Positions 1 through 7,962 of a stretch of DNA of 36,864 bases are shown piece by piece. The notes beneath the pieces are model-generated. The model did not search any database. It was not told where the DNA came from and saw nothing but the letters and a program-made list of their open reading frames with translations. The stretch spans positions 1 to 36,864 of the forward strand of contig NZ_JOAI01000057.1 in assembly GCF_000717715.1 (NCBI RefSeq), in the 5' to 3' direction. The translations under genes were made by a program, and so were the position numbers. The stretch's first letter is position 1. Each line of letters begins with the position of its first letter. The DNA comes from Streptomyces sp. NRRL B-24484 (GTDB lineage: Bacteria; Actinomycetota; Actinomycetes; Streptomycetales; Streptomycetaceae).

Positions 1-67
1 CGCAAGCCCCGCCCCCGGGCGCCCCGGCCCCGACATCACACCGGCCACGGCGGGCTCCACCCGCTGA
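1..67 (+). CDS. Possible 3' end of an upstream gene (partial)
   Basis: The frame ending at TGA 65-67 has G or C in almost every third position, as the real genes here do. It would encode about 21 residues of a Pro/Gly/Ala/Thr-rich tail. No domain can be read from so short a piece. The following 35 bp separate it from the Shine-Dalgarno of the next gene. It could equally be intergenic sequence with chance codon bias. Confidence 0.3.
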   Translation, partial: ASPAPGRPGPDITPATAGSTR

Positions 68-114
68 CGGCCCGTCCACCCCCGCCGACGGGCCCGGACC
101 GAGGAGGAACCGCC

Positions 115-735
115 GTGCCCACCCGACGCACCGTCCTGTTCGACCTCTACGGCGTCCTCGCCCCGCACCAGCGCCCCGGAGCCGTCCAGCGGATGGCCGA
201 CCGGTGCGGCGCCCCCGTGGGCGCCTTCACCGAGGCCTACTGGTCCGCCCGCCGGCCCTACGGCTCCGGCCGGTACGGCGCCACCGACTACTGGACCAAC
301 GTCCTGCGGCAGCTCTCCCGACCCGCCGACGCCCGCACGGTCGAGGAGCTCCGCCGCGCCGACACCGACAGCTGGTCGCGCATCGACGACCGCACGGCCG
401 CGTACGCCCGCTCCCTGCACGCCCGCGCCGAGGTCGCCGTCCTCTCCAACATCCCCGCCGACCACGCGGACGCCCTCCTCGCCGCCCAGCCCTGGCTGCA
501 CACCCTCGACCACCTCGCGCTCTCCGGGAGGATCCACGCCGCCGAACCCGACCCCGCCGCCTTCCGCCACTGCGCCGTCGCCCTGCGCGCCGCACCCGCC
601 GACTTCCTCTTCGTCGACGACCGCGAAGAGAACGTCAGCGCCGCCGAGGCCCTGGGCATGAACGGGCACCACTTCACCCGCCCCGACACCCTGGAGGCCG
701 CGATCGACGCCTGGCTGCCGGCGCACGCGGCATGA
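115..735 (+). CDS. HAD-superfamily hydrolase, atypical catalytic set
   Basis: A 206-residue haloacid-dehalogenase-fold protein, probably a cytoplasmic phosphatase or dehalogenase of unknown substrate. The GTG start follows GAGGAGG (101-107) at good spacing. Motif I is FDLYGVL with nucleophile D10. The usual second Asp is Tyr12, as seen in L-2-haloacid dehalogenases (DxY) and comparable to DxG in YihX-type phosphatases. Motif II is the Ser of VLSN. Motif IV is FVDDREEN near residue 163. The motif III lysine, normally KPDP, reads EPDP. The cap is the small helical insert between motifs I and II. It faces the next gene tail to tail. The fold assignment is firm; activity and substrate are not. 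Confidence 0.85.
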   Translation: MPTRRTVLFDLYGVLAPHQRPGAVQRMADRCGAPVGAFTEAYWSARRPYGSGRYGATDYWTNVLRQLSRPADARTVEELRRADTDSWSRIDDRTAAYARSLHARAEVAVLSNIPADHADALLAAQPWLHTLDHLALSGRIHAAEPDPAAFRHCAVALRAAPADFLFVDDREENVSAAEALGMNGHHFTRPDTLEAAIDAWLPAHAA

Positions 736-856
736 CCGGTGTCGGGGATCGAGAGGGCGGCGGTCGGCGGCCGGGCCGTCCGGACAGCGGTCGGTGCAGC
801 CCGTGACAGTGGGTCGTGCGCAGGGACGGCCGTGGGCCCGAGTCCCGGGGGCCGGC

Positions 857-2227
857 TCAGGCGGCGGTGAACGGCGGCTGCGCCGGGGCGGGGCCGAGGG
901 TGGTCGTGCCGGGGGCCGCGGCGTGGCCGAGGCCCGTCCGGTAGGTGTCCAGGGCGGCCTCGGTGCGGCCCAGCCGGCGCTGCAGGTCGCCGAGCAGCCG
1001 GCACAGGTCGGCCAGGTCGCCGGCCGCGCCGGTGGGCTCCAGCAGGGCGAGGGCGTGACCGTAGTGCTCCTCGGCGGCCGCGGTGTCCTCCGCGTCCTCC
1101 GCCAGCAGGCCCAGCAGCCGGTGGGCGGCGGCGCGGTGCACCGGACCGCGGCCGGGCTGCAGCCGGTCGAGGAGCCGCAGCAGCAGCTGCCCGGCCTCCT
1201 CGCGGCGGCCCAGCCGACGCAGCACGTCCGCGAGTTCGACCTCGACCTGGGCGGTGTACAGCTCGGCCCGTCCGGCCGCCAGCATGTCCCGGGCGGTGGT
1301 GAGTTCGCGAGCGGCGGCGTCGAGCGCGCCGTCCTGGGCGTGCACGTAGCCGCGCATCCAGTGGCAGTGCGCTAGCTCGGTGCGGATCTGCAGCTGCTCG
1401 TACAGCGCCGCGGCCCTGGCCAGTGAGGCGTCGGCCTCGGCGGTGCGGCCCTCGGTGAGCAGGGTGCGGGCGACGGTGCGGTGCATGCCCGCGACCAGCG
1501 CCGGATCGGTCACCTGCGGGGCCAGGCCGAGCGCGATCTCGGCGGCCTGCGCGGCCCGGGCGTGCGCGCCCATGTCCAGGTAGGGGGCGATGGCGGCGGT
1601 GTAGAGCAGCACCAGGGCGTCCGGGTCCTGCAGTCCGGCGGCGTTGAGCGCGTCGATCGCGGTCTCCAGCAGGTAGCAGGAGTAGCGCAGTTCGCCCGCG
1701 AGGAGGTGCGCGACGGCGCGGCCGCGGACGGCCCGGGCGCGCTGCACCGGTGGTGCCCCGGCCAGCAGCGGCTCCGCGGCCTCGAAGTGCTCGCGGGCGG
1801 CGGCCAGGTCGCCCGCGTACAGGGCGCACTGGCCGAGGCCGAGCAGGGCGGTGGCCCGTTCGTCCGCGAGGCCGTGCCGCTCCGCCTCGGCGAGCAGCCG
1901 CCGGTACGCGGTGGCCGCCGGCTCGCCCTCGCCGAGCGCCAGCAGCCGCTGGGCGTCGACCAGTTCGGCCCGCAGGCCGGTCGCGATGTGCGGCGGCCGC
2001 CCGGTGGCGAGCTCCTCGTACGTCACGCCGAGCCGTTCGGCGAGGTGCCGCAGGGCGGCCTCCGAGGGCCGTACCCGGTCCGACTCCAGTATCGAGACGT
2101 AGGCGGCGGTGTAGGCGGGCTCGGCGAGTTGGCGCTGGGTGAGGCCGCGCTCGACCCGCAGCCGGTGCACCCGCCGGCCGACGGTGCCGGAGGCGCCCGG
2201 GTCCGCCGGGGTCGTCGTGTCCGCCAC
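857..2227 (-). CDS. XRE-family transcriptional regulator with TPR repeats
   Basis: A 456-aa cytoplasmic DNA-binding regulator. The GTG start at 2227 is preceded by AGGTGGG; in-frame codons further upstream lie in sequence without coding character. Residues about 12-70 form a Cro/C1-type helix-turn-helix (LRVERGLTQRQLAE, then a recognition helix and LGVTYEEL). The remaining roughly 380 residues are Ala/Leu-rich helical hairpins typical of tetratricopeptide repeats, likely a ligand- or peptide-sensing array. This architecture is common in Streptomyces, where its members are mostly uncharacterised. It is divergent from the secreted M64 peptidase, separated by 278 bp, so it is one candidate to bind the inverted repeat at 2450-2469, though this is only positional inference. 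Confidence 0.85.
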   Translation of the reverse strand: MADTTTPADPGASGTVGRRVHRLRVERGLTQRQLAEPAYTAAYVSILESDRVRPSEAALRHLAERLGVTYEELATGRPPHIATGLRAELVDAQRLLALGEGEPAATAYRRLLAEAERHGLADERATALLGLGQCALYAGDLAAAREHFEAAEPLLAGAPPVQRARAVRGRAVAHLLAGELRYSCYLLETAIDALNAAGLQDPDALVLLYTAAIAPYLDMGAHARAAQAAEIALGLAPQVTDPALVAGMHRTVARTLLTEGRTAEADASLARAAALYEQLQIRTELAHCHWMRGYVHAQDGALDAAARELTTARDMLAAGRAELYTAQVEVELADVLRRLGRREEAGQLLLRLLDRLQPGRGPVHRAAAHRLLGLLAEDAEDTAAAEEHYGHALALLEPTGAAGDLADLCRLLGDLQRRLGRTEAALDTYRTGLGHAAAPGTTTLGPAPAQPPFTAA

Positions 2228-2413
2228 TGCTGTCCCACCTGTCCGCTCGGGCCCCACGTGCGAGGGCCACCCTATGCGCTGCCCGGCCCGCCCGGCGCGG
2301 ATGCGGCACCGGCTTCCGTCCCCGGACGGGTGCCGCCGCGGCCGCACGTCCGACGGGCCGTCGGACATCGGCACGAAATGCCCCCGTCCGCGCGGGAATC
2401 GGTGCGCCGCCCC

Positions 2414-2442
2414 TTGCCGGTCCGCTTCGGCGGGCCTATGTT
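2414..2442 (+). promoter_or_regulatory. Sigma-70-type promoter of the M64 peptidase
   Basis: TTGCCG (2414-2419), a 17-bp spacer and TATGTT (2437-2442) match the housekeeping actinomycete consensus (TTGACN, TANNNT). Transcription would begin near 2449, leaving a leader of about 56 nt before the GTG at 2506. Confidence 0.65.
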
Positions 2443-2449
2443 CAGCGGC

Positions 2450-2479
2450 GAGTTAAACACACTTAACTCACCTCTTAAC
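2450..2479. promoter_or_regulatory. AT-rich operator-like inverted repeat plus third half-site
   Basis: GAGTTAA (2450-2456) and TTAACTC (2463-2469) are perfect 7-bp inverted arms separated by ACACAC. A further TTAAC lies at 2475-2479, 12 bp after the second arm's TTAAC. The repeat starts at the predicted transcription start of the M64 gene, a position expected for a repressor site. It is strikingly AT-rich for this genome. The binding protein is unknown. Confidence 0.6.
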
Positions 2480-2505
2480 AAGCCCCTCGACCGAGAGGAG
2501 GGCAT

Positions 2506-3885
2506 GTGCGCACCCGCATGCCCCGCTACACCGCGCTCGCCGCCGGCCTCACCCTGGCCGCCGCGCTGACCGCCCCCGCCGCGGCCGCCCCCGCCGCGGC
2601 CGCCCCCACCCCGTCCGCGGACCCGGCCGCCGCGGCTGCCGCACCGGACGGACGGACGGTCACGGCCGAGGCGTTCACCGGCCCGGACGCGGAGGGCCGC
2701 AGAGTGCGCGTCCCGGTCGCGGCACCGGGACACCGCAAGGGCGTCTCGGGGCGCACCGCACCCGGCGACGTCACGGGGGACGGCGCCGTCGGCCGGCTCG
2801 CGGTCACCGGCCCGACCGCCGACCGCCTGGACGTGGTGATCGTCGGGGACGGCTACACCGCCGACCAGCAGGACGCCTTCCACGCGGCCGCCGCCGCCAA
2901 GTGGGCCGCCATCAGCGCGATCGAGCCGTACCGCAGCTACCGCGGGCTGTTCAACGTCTGGACGGTCGACGCCGTCTCGCACGACTCCGGCATCAGCGGC
3001 GACCCGGACACCGGCACCGTGCGGGACACCGCCCTCGGCAGCTACTTCTGGTGCGCCGACACCGAGCGGCTGGTCTGCACCGACCTCGACAAGGTCGCCG
3101 GCTACGCGGCGAAGGCGCCGGCCGCCGACCTGGTCGTGGTGGTCGCCAACTCGCCGAAGTACGGCGGCGCCGGCTACTACGGGCTGGAGGCCGAGGGCTA
3201 CCCGTTCGACGGAGTGTCCACGCTCTCCTCCGACAACGCCGCCTCCAGCCTGATCGCCGCCCACGAGATAGGCCACTCCGTCGGGCAGCTGCACGACGAG
3301 TACACCTACGACTCCTACGGCACCTGGACGGGCGGCGAGACGGACGGCCCCAACTCCACCGTGCGCACCGCCGACCAGCTGCTCGCCGACCGCGCCAAGT
3401 GGTACCGCTGGCTCGGCGCCGAGGACCCCGCCGGCGGCACGGTCGGCACCTACGAGGGCAGCGACTACTACCCGCACGGCCTGTACCGGCCGACCACGAC
3501 CTCGATCATGCGTGCGCTCTCCAGCACCGAGTTCAACCTGCCCGGCCGGGAGGCGATGATCGCCGGCTTCTACCGCAAGGCCAACGGGCTGAGCAGCGAC
3601 CTGCCCACCGGCAGCACCGTGCGCCGGAGCACCCGGATCACCGTCACCCCGGCCGCGCTGACCGGCCTCGCCGCACCCGAGCTGCGCTGGTACCTCGACG
3701 GCGCCGAGGTCCCCGCCGTCCGCGGCCGCACCTCGGTCGTCCCCGCAGCCCTCGGCGTCCGCCCGGACGGCCGGACGCACCGGCTCACCGCGGTCTCGGT
3801 GGACCGCACCGCCGCCGTCCGCGACCCGCAGGTCCGCGACCTCGCCACCGACACCCTCGCCTGGCGGGTGACCGGCACCCCCTGA
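2506..3885 (+). CDS. Secreted M64-family zinc metallopeptidase
   Basis: A 459-aa exported protease related to the IgA-peptidase M64 family. The GTG start lies 4 nt after AGGAGG (2496-2501); ATG 2518 is an alternative start 16 nt past it. Residues 1-35 form a signal peptide (basic start, hydrophobic core, repeated Ala-Ala cleavage context), followed by an Ala/Pro-rich pro-region. The catalytic domain begins near DRLDVVIVGDGYT (about residue 106). The zinc site is HEIGHSVGQLH (H253, E254, H257, H263), a metzincin-like HExxHxxGxxH, with a probable Met-turn in TSIMRAL near residue 331. The last 80 residues look like a beta-rich accessory domain. Substrates are unknown; extracellular nutrient proteolysis is likely. 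Confidence 0.92.
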   Translation: MRTRMPRYTALAAGLTLAAALTAPAAAAPAAAAPTPSADPAAAAAAPDGRTVTAEAFTGPDAEGRRVRVPVAAPGHRKGVSGRTAPGDVTGDGAVGRLAVTGPTADRLDVVIVGDGYTADQQDAFHAAAAAKWAAISAIEPYRSYRGLFNVWTVDAVSHDSGISGDPDTGTVRDTALGSYFWCADTERLVCTDLDKVAGYAAKAPAADLVVVVANSPKYGGAGYYGLEAEGYPFDGVSTLSSDNAASSLIAAHEIGHSVGQLHDEYTYDSYGTWTGGETDGPNSTVRTADQLLADRAKWYRWLGAEDPAGGTVGTYEGSDYYPHGLYRPTTTSIMRALSSTEFNLPGREAMIAGFYRKANGLSSDLPTGSTVRRSTRITVTPAALTGLAAPELRWYLDGAEVPAVRGRTSVVPAALGVRPDGRTHRLTAVSVDRTAAVRDPQVRDLATDTLAWRVTGTP

Positions 3886-3923
3886 CACCCGGCACTCCCC
3901 GACCCGCGGCGCGCGGCTTCAAC

Positions 3924-3936
3924 GGGGCGGAGCCCC
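3924..3936. terminator. Short GC hairpin after the M64 gene
   Basis: GGGGC (3924-3928) and GCCCC (3932-3936) pair around GGA, 38 nt after the M64 stop. There is no U-tract. Hairpins of this sequence recur in actinomycete intergenic regions, so the terminator role is inferred. Confidence 0.4.
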
Positions 3937-3980
3937 GGCGTCCCCCGCCGTCGTCCGTACCCCTGCGGCGACAGGCCCCT

Positions 3981-4020
3981 GGCCGGATCCCCGTCGGCCC
4001 CTCGGCGGCGGGATCCGGCC
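3981..4020. promoter_or_regulatory. 11-bp inverted repeat upstream of the lut operon
   Basis: GGCCGGATCCC (3981-3991) is exactly complementary to GGGATCCGGCC (4010-4020), with an 18-nt loop. It may end M64 transcription or serve as a regulatory site of lutA. A related palindrome, GGCGGATCCGCC, follows at 4040-4051, sharing the CGGATCC core. Confidence 0.5.
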
Positions 4021-4039
4021 GACCTCGGCCGACATGCGT

Positions 4040-4077
4040 GGCGGATCCGCCCCGGGGGCGCCCGGCGGCCGTACACT
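4040..4077 (+). promoter_or_regulatory. Candidate lutA promoter region with 12-bp palindrome
   Basis: The perfect palindrome GGCGGATCCGCC (4040-4051) sits where the -35 region of a promoter with -10 TACACT (4072-4077) would be. No convincing -35 hexamer is visible, which could indicate activator dependence. The leader before lutA would be about 90 nt. Confidence 0.35.
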
Positions 4078-4173
4078 CCCCGCGACGCCGCCGCGCGCCC
4101 CGTCCATGCCCGGCGCCGTCCCGCACTGCCGTACCGCAACCCGCCGCCAACGACCGCCGCCGAGGGAGCCGCG

Positions 4174-5004
4174 ATGCGCGTCGCACTCTTCGCCACCTGC
4201 GTCAACGACGCCGTGCGCCCGCGCACCGCCCGGGCCGTGGTGGAGCTGCTGGAGCGCCTGGGGGTGACGGTGGACTTCCCTGCGGCTCAGACCTGTTGCG
4301 GGCAGCCGCAGTACAACACCGGCTACCGGCGCGAGGCCGAGCCGCTGGTGCGCCGCACCGCCGCCGCATTCGCCGGCTACGACCACGTGGTGACCCCGTC
4401 CGGCTCCTGCGCGGCGATGGTCCGCGACGCCTACCCGCGGATCGGCGCCCGGGCCCAGGCCGAGGGCCGCGGCACCGAACTCGCCGACGCGGCGGCCTCC
4501 CTGGCACCCCGCATGCTCGAACTCACCGAATTCCTGGTGGACGTGCTCGGCGTGGTCGACGTGGGCGCGTACTTCCCGCACACCGTCACCTACCACCCGT
4601 CCTGCCACGGGCTGCGGATGCTCGGCCTCGGCGACCGGCCCCGCCGACTGCTCGCGGCCGTGAAGGGACTGGAACTGCGCGAACTGCCCGGCGCCGAGGA
4701 GTGCTGCGGCTTCGGCGGCACCTTCGCGGTGAAGAACCCGGACGTCTCCGCCGCGATGGCCGCCGACAAGGTCCGCAACGCCCTCGGCACCGGTGCGGAG
4801 GTGCTGTGCGGCGCCGAAAACTCCTGCCTGCTGCACCTCGACGGCACCCTGCGCCGCCGCGGCGAACCGGTCCAGGCCGTGCACATCGCCGAGATCCTCG
4901 CCGCCACCGAAGCCACCCCGTACCGCCCGCCCGCACCCCGCCGGGCCGGCACCGCCCCCACCGCAGTCACCGCCCCCATCGCAGCGGGAGGGCACGCCGG
5001 ATGA
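4174..5004 (+). CDS. lutA: LutA-type lactate oxidation iron-sulfur protein
   Basis: A 276-aa protein with two cysteine-rich CCG domains, matching LutA/YkgE of the L-lactate-to-pyruvate oxidising complex in the cytoplasm. The ATG follows GAGGGAG. The first CCG motif is CCGQPQYNTGY near residue 46; the second is CCGFGGTFAVKNPD near residue 176, with further conserved Cys in PSCHG and GAENSC. Such motifs resemble the heterodisulfide-reductase-type cluster-binding sites. Its stop overlaps the lutB start by ATGA, so the three genes are translationally coupled. No lactate permease or LldR-type regulator lies next to it. Confidence 0.93.
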   Translation: MRVALFATCVNDAVRPRTARAVVELLERLGVTVDFPAAQTCCGQPQYNTGYRREAEPLVRRTAAAFAGYDHVVTPSGSCAAMVRDAYPRIGARAQAEGRGTELADAAASLAPRMLELTEFLVDVLGVVDVGAYFPHTVTYHPSCHGLRMLGLGDRPRRLLAAVKGLELRELPGAEECCGFGGTFAVKNPDVSAAMAADKVRNALGTGAEVLCGAENSCLLHLDGTLRRRGEPVQAVHIAEILAATEATPYRPPAPRRAGTAPTAVTAPIAAGGHAG

Positions 5005-6443
5005 GCGCCGCCTACCTGGGCATGCCCGCCTTTCCCGAGGCAGCCAAGGACTCGACCAAGGACGCCACCCTGCGGGCCAACCTCGGCCACGCCACCCGCA
5101 CCATCCGCGAGAAACGCGCCCGGGCGGTCGCCGAACTCGACGACTGGGCCGAACTCCGCGCCGCCGGCAAGGAGATCAAGGACCGTACGCTGCGCCGCCT
5201 CGACCACTACCTGCTGCAGGCGGAGGAGGCCGTCACCGCCGCCGGGGGAGTGGTGCACTGGGCCGCCGACGCGGCCGAGGCGAACCGGATCGTCGCCGAC
5301 CTCGCCAGGGCCACCGGCGAGAGCGAGGTCGTCAAGGTCAAGTCCATGGCCACCCAGGAGATCGGCCTCAACGAGGCGCTGGCCGCCGAGGGCATCACCG
5401 CCTACGAGACCGACCTCGCCGAACTCATCGTGCAGCTCGGCGACGACCTGCCCTCGCACATCCTCGTCCCCGCCATCCACCGCAACCGCGCCGAGATCCG
5501 CGACATCTTCCGCGAGGCGATGGGCCGTTGGGGACGCCCCGCACCCGAGGGACTCACCGACTCCCCGGCCGAACTCGCCGAGGCCGCACGGCTGCACCTG
5601 CGGGAGAAGTTCCTGCGCGCCAAGGTCGGCGTCTCGGGCGCCAACTTCCTGGTCGCCGAGACCGGCACCCTGGTCGTCGTCGAGTCCGAGGGCAACGGCC
5701 GGATGTGCCTGACCCTGCCCGAGACGCTGATCTCCGTCGTCGGCATCGAGAAGGTGATCCCCACCTGGCAGGACCTGGAGGTCTTCCTCCAACTGCTGCC
5801 GCGCTCCTCCACCGCCGAGCGGATGAACCCCTACACCTCCACCTGGACCGGCACCACCGCCGGCGACGGCCCCACGGCCTTCCACCTCGTCCTGCTCGAC
5901 AACGGCCGCACCGCCACCCTTGCCGACCGGGTCGGCCGCCAGGCCCTGCGCTGCATCCGCTGCTCCGCCTGCCTCAACGTCTGCCCGGTGTACGAGCGGG
6001 TCGGCGGCCACGCCTACGGCTCCCCGTACCCCGGCCCGATCGGCGCCATCCTCACCCCGCAACTGCGCGGCCTCGGAACCGAGTTGGACGCCTCGCTGCC
6101 CTTCGCCTCCACCCTCTGCGGGGCCTGCTACGAGGTCTGCCCGGTCGCCATCGACATCCCCGAGGTCCTCGTCCACCTGCGCGAACAGGCCGTCGAACAG
6201 GGCCCCGGCCACCGCGTCGAAAAGGCCGTGATGAAGGCCGCGACCTGGCTGCTCGACCACCCGGCCGCGCTGGCCGCCGCCGAACGCGCAGCCTCCGCCA
6301 CCCGCGCCCTGCACCCCCGCAAGCTCCCGCTGCCCGGCCCCGCCAAGGCCTGGACCGACACCCGCGACCTCCCCGACCTGCCCGCCGAATCCTTCCGCGC
6401 CTGGTGGGCCGAGCACCGCGACCGCAAGGACGGCACCCCATGA
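5001..6443 (+). CDS. lutB: LutB-type lactate oxidation iron-sulfur protein
   Basis: A 480-aa protein of normal family length, central subunit of the LutABC lactate-oxidising system. The ATG at 5001 overlaps the lutA stop. The N-terminal two thirds form the LUD domain, including VAETGTLVVVESEGNGRMCL around residue 220. Two 4Fe-4S sites follow: C318, C321, C324 with C328-Pro, and C373, C376 with C380-Pro. The C-terminal extension (DUF3390-like region, ending near RAWWAEHR) is typical. All cluster ligands are intact. It overlaps lutC by ATGA. Function in L-lactate utilisation is known for Bacillus subtilis homologues and inferred here. Confidence 0.95.
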   Translation: MSAAYLGMPAFPEAAKDSTKDATLRANLGHATRTIREKRARAVAELDDWAELRAAGKEIKDRTLRRLDHYLLQAEEAVTAAGGVVHWAADAAEANRIVADLARATGESEVVKVKSMATQEIGLNEALAAEGITAYETDLAELIVQLGDDLPSHILVPAIHRNRAEIRDIFREAMGRWGRPAPEGLTDSPAELAEAARLHLREKFLRAKVGVSGANFLVAETGTLVVVESEGNGRMCLTLPETLISVVGIEKVIPTWQDLEVFLQLLPRSSTAERMNPYTSTWTGTTAGDGPTAFHLVLLDNGRTATLADRVGRQALRCIRCSACLNVCPVYERVGGHAYGSPYPGPIGAILTPQLRGLGTELDASLPFASTLCGACYEVCPVAIDIPEVLVHLREQAVEQGPGHRVEKAVMKAATWLLDHPAALAAAERAASATRALHPRKLPLPGPAKAWTDTRDLPDLPAESFRAWWAEHRDRKDGTP

Positions 6444-7102
6444 GTACCTCCCGCGACACCGTCCTCGCCCGCATCCGCAGCGCCCTCACCGACGTCCCCG
6501 CCGGTGATGAGGAGGCCGGGCGCCCGCCCGTCCGCCGCGACTACCGCTTCGCGCACGTCCTCGACGACCCCGAGGCCGTGCTCGACCTGCTCGCCGAGAA
6601 CCTGGCCGACTACCGCGCCCGGGTGCACCGCTGCACCAAGGAGGCGCTGCCGGACCTGATCGCCCGGCTGCTCGCCGACCACGGATCCCGGTCCGTCGCC
6701 GTCCCCGCGGGCCTGCCCGCAGACTGGCTCGCCGCGGCCGGGGCCGAGCGGCGCCCCGACGACGGCACCCTGACGGCGCACCGGCTCGACACCACCGACA
6801 GCGTCGTCACCGGCTGCGCCCTCGCCGTCGCCGAGACCGGCACGATCGTCCTCGACGGCGGCCCCGGCCAGGGCCGTCGGGTGCTCACCCTCGTCCCCGA
6901 CCACCACGTCTGCGTGGTCCGCGCCGACCAGGTGGTCGCCTCCGTCCCGCAGGCCCTGCCGCGGCTCGACCCGGCCCGTCCGCAGACCTGGATCTCCGGC
7001 CCGTCCGCCACCAGCGACATCGAACTGACCCGGGTCGAGGGCGTGCACGGCCCCCGCACCCTGGACGTCGTCCTGCTCGAAGGCCGTGGCCCCCGGGGCT
7101 GA
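6440..7102 (+). CDS. lutC: LutC-type lactate utilisation protein
   Basis: A 220-aa LUD-domain protein, third member of the lut operon. The ATG at 6440 overlaps the lutB stop. The segment CALAVAETGTIVLDGGPGQG, the DHHVCVV stretch and the terminal GPSATSDIELTRVEGVHGP are the conserved LUD core seen also in LutB. It has no cysteine clusters, as expected. The operon appears complete with it. It faces the MerR-like gene across 29 bp. Confidence 0.93.
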   Translation: MSTSRDTVLARIRSALTDVPAGDEEAGRPPVRRDYRFAHVLDDPEAVLDLLAENLADYRARVHRCTKEALPDLIARLLADHGSRSVAVPAGLPADWLAAAGAERRPDDGTLTAHRLDTTDSVVTGCALAVAETGTIVLDGGPGQGRRVLTLVPDHHVCVVRADQVVASVPQALPRLDPARPQTWISGPSATSDIELTRVEGVHGPRTLDVVLLEGRGPRG

Positions 7103-7131
7103 CCCACGGCCCCGCCGCGCCGCCGACGCGC

Positions 7132-7893
7132 TCAGCCGCGGGCCCGAAGGTACGCCTCCAGCGCGGCCGCGCCGGTCAGCATGGCCCGTCCGCGGGAGGT
7201 AAGCCGGCCGTGCCAGCCCTCCAGCGTGGCCTCCAGCGGCTCCAGCCCACCGGCCGCCCGAACCTGGGCGATCAGCGGGGCGATCTGCTCCAGCAGGTGA
7301 CCGCCGCGCCGGAGCTGGTGGACGAGCCGCACGTCCCGCACGTCCGCCTCGTCGTAGACGCGGTACCCGGTGAGCGGGTCGCGCCGCGGACGCACCAGCC
7401 CGGCACGCTCCCAGGCGCGCAGCGTCGCCGGCCGGAGACCGAGCTCCTCCGCGAGCGGTCCGACGAAGGTGCCACCGCGCCGGCCGCCGGTCCCGCCCGC
7501 ACCACCGGTCCCGCCCGCACCGCCGGGCACGTCGGCCGCCGCCGGTGCCAGGTCGCGCAGCGCGTCCTCGACCGCGCGGAGGGTCCGCCGGTCACCGAGG
7601 AGCTGGGCGTGGCTCTCGTCGATCAGCCGGAAGGCCTCCGCGTCCTCGCCCGCGTTCACCGCCCGCATGACGGCCGTGGCCGTCCGGTGGCCGTGCCCGG
7701 GCAGCAGGGCGAGGAAGGCGTGCAGCGCCGCCGCGTGCAGCGGGGTGTAACTGCGGTAGCCGTGCTCGCTGCGGTCGGCGGCCGGCAGGATCCCCGCCTC
7801 CTCGTAGTTCCGCACGGCCTGCGTGGACAGCCCGTGAGCGCGGGCCAGATCGACCGGCCGGAGCCGATCACCGCTTTGAAGGTTCTGCGCCAT
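7132..7893 (-). CDS. Tandem-MerR transcriptional regulator (TioE-like)
   Basis: A 253-aa regulator with two MerR-type winged-helix domains in one chain. The first spans about residues 12-70 (VDLARAHGLSTQAVRNYEEAGILP, HGYRSYT). The second is near residues 145-205 (LAEELGLRPATLRAWERAGLVRP, TGYRVYD). They are joined by a helical segment and a Gly-rich linker encoded by two copies of an 18-bp repeat (7487-7522). Double-MerR proteins such as TioE occur in actinobacterial biosynthetic loci. The ATG at 7893 has no Shine-Dalgarno; the short leader is A-rich. Divergent from the erythromycin-esterase-family gene, which it probably controls through the palindrome at 7941-7960. The effector is unknown. 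Confidence 0.88.
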   Translation of the reverse strand: MAQNLQSGDRLRPVDLARAHGLSTQAVRNYEEAGILPAADRSEHGYRSYTPLHAAALHAFLALLPGHGHRTATAVMRAVNAGEDAEAFRLIDESHAQLLGDRRTLRAVEDALRDLAPAAADVPGGAGGTGGAGGTGGRRGGTFVGPLAEELGLRPATLRAWERAGLVRPRRDPLTGYRVYDEADVRDVRLVHQLRRGGHLLEQIAPLIAQVRAAGGLEPLEATLEGWHGRLTSRGRAMLTGAAALEAYLRARG

Positions 7894-7940
7894 GGTTTGT
7901 TTACTGTCCTGGTGACATCGGGGGAAAGTCTCAACCGTGA

Positions 7941-7960
7941 CTTCAACGATACCGTTGAAG
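7941..7960. promoter_or_regulatory. 8-bp-arm operator palindrome between MerR and esterase genes
   Basis: CTTCAACG (7941-7948) and CGTTGAAG (7953-7960) are perfect inverted arms around ATAC. The site ends 2 bp before the ATG at 7963 and covers a possible -10 (TACCGT, 7950-7955). Occupancy would block transcription of the esterase gene. It is the best candidate target of the divergent double-MerR regulator. Confidence 0.6.
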
Positions 7961-7962
7961 GC

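Noticed and set aside
7487..7522. 18-bp tandem repeat as a possible regulatory or CRISPR-like repeat
   Set aside because: It lies inside the double-MerR gene in frame and simply encodes the Gly-Ala-Gly-Gly-Thr-Gly linker twice. Similar in-gene repeats at 18300-18360 and near 28090 encode acidic linkers.
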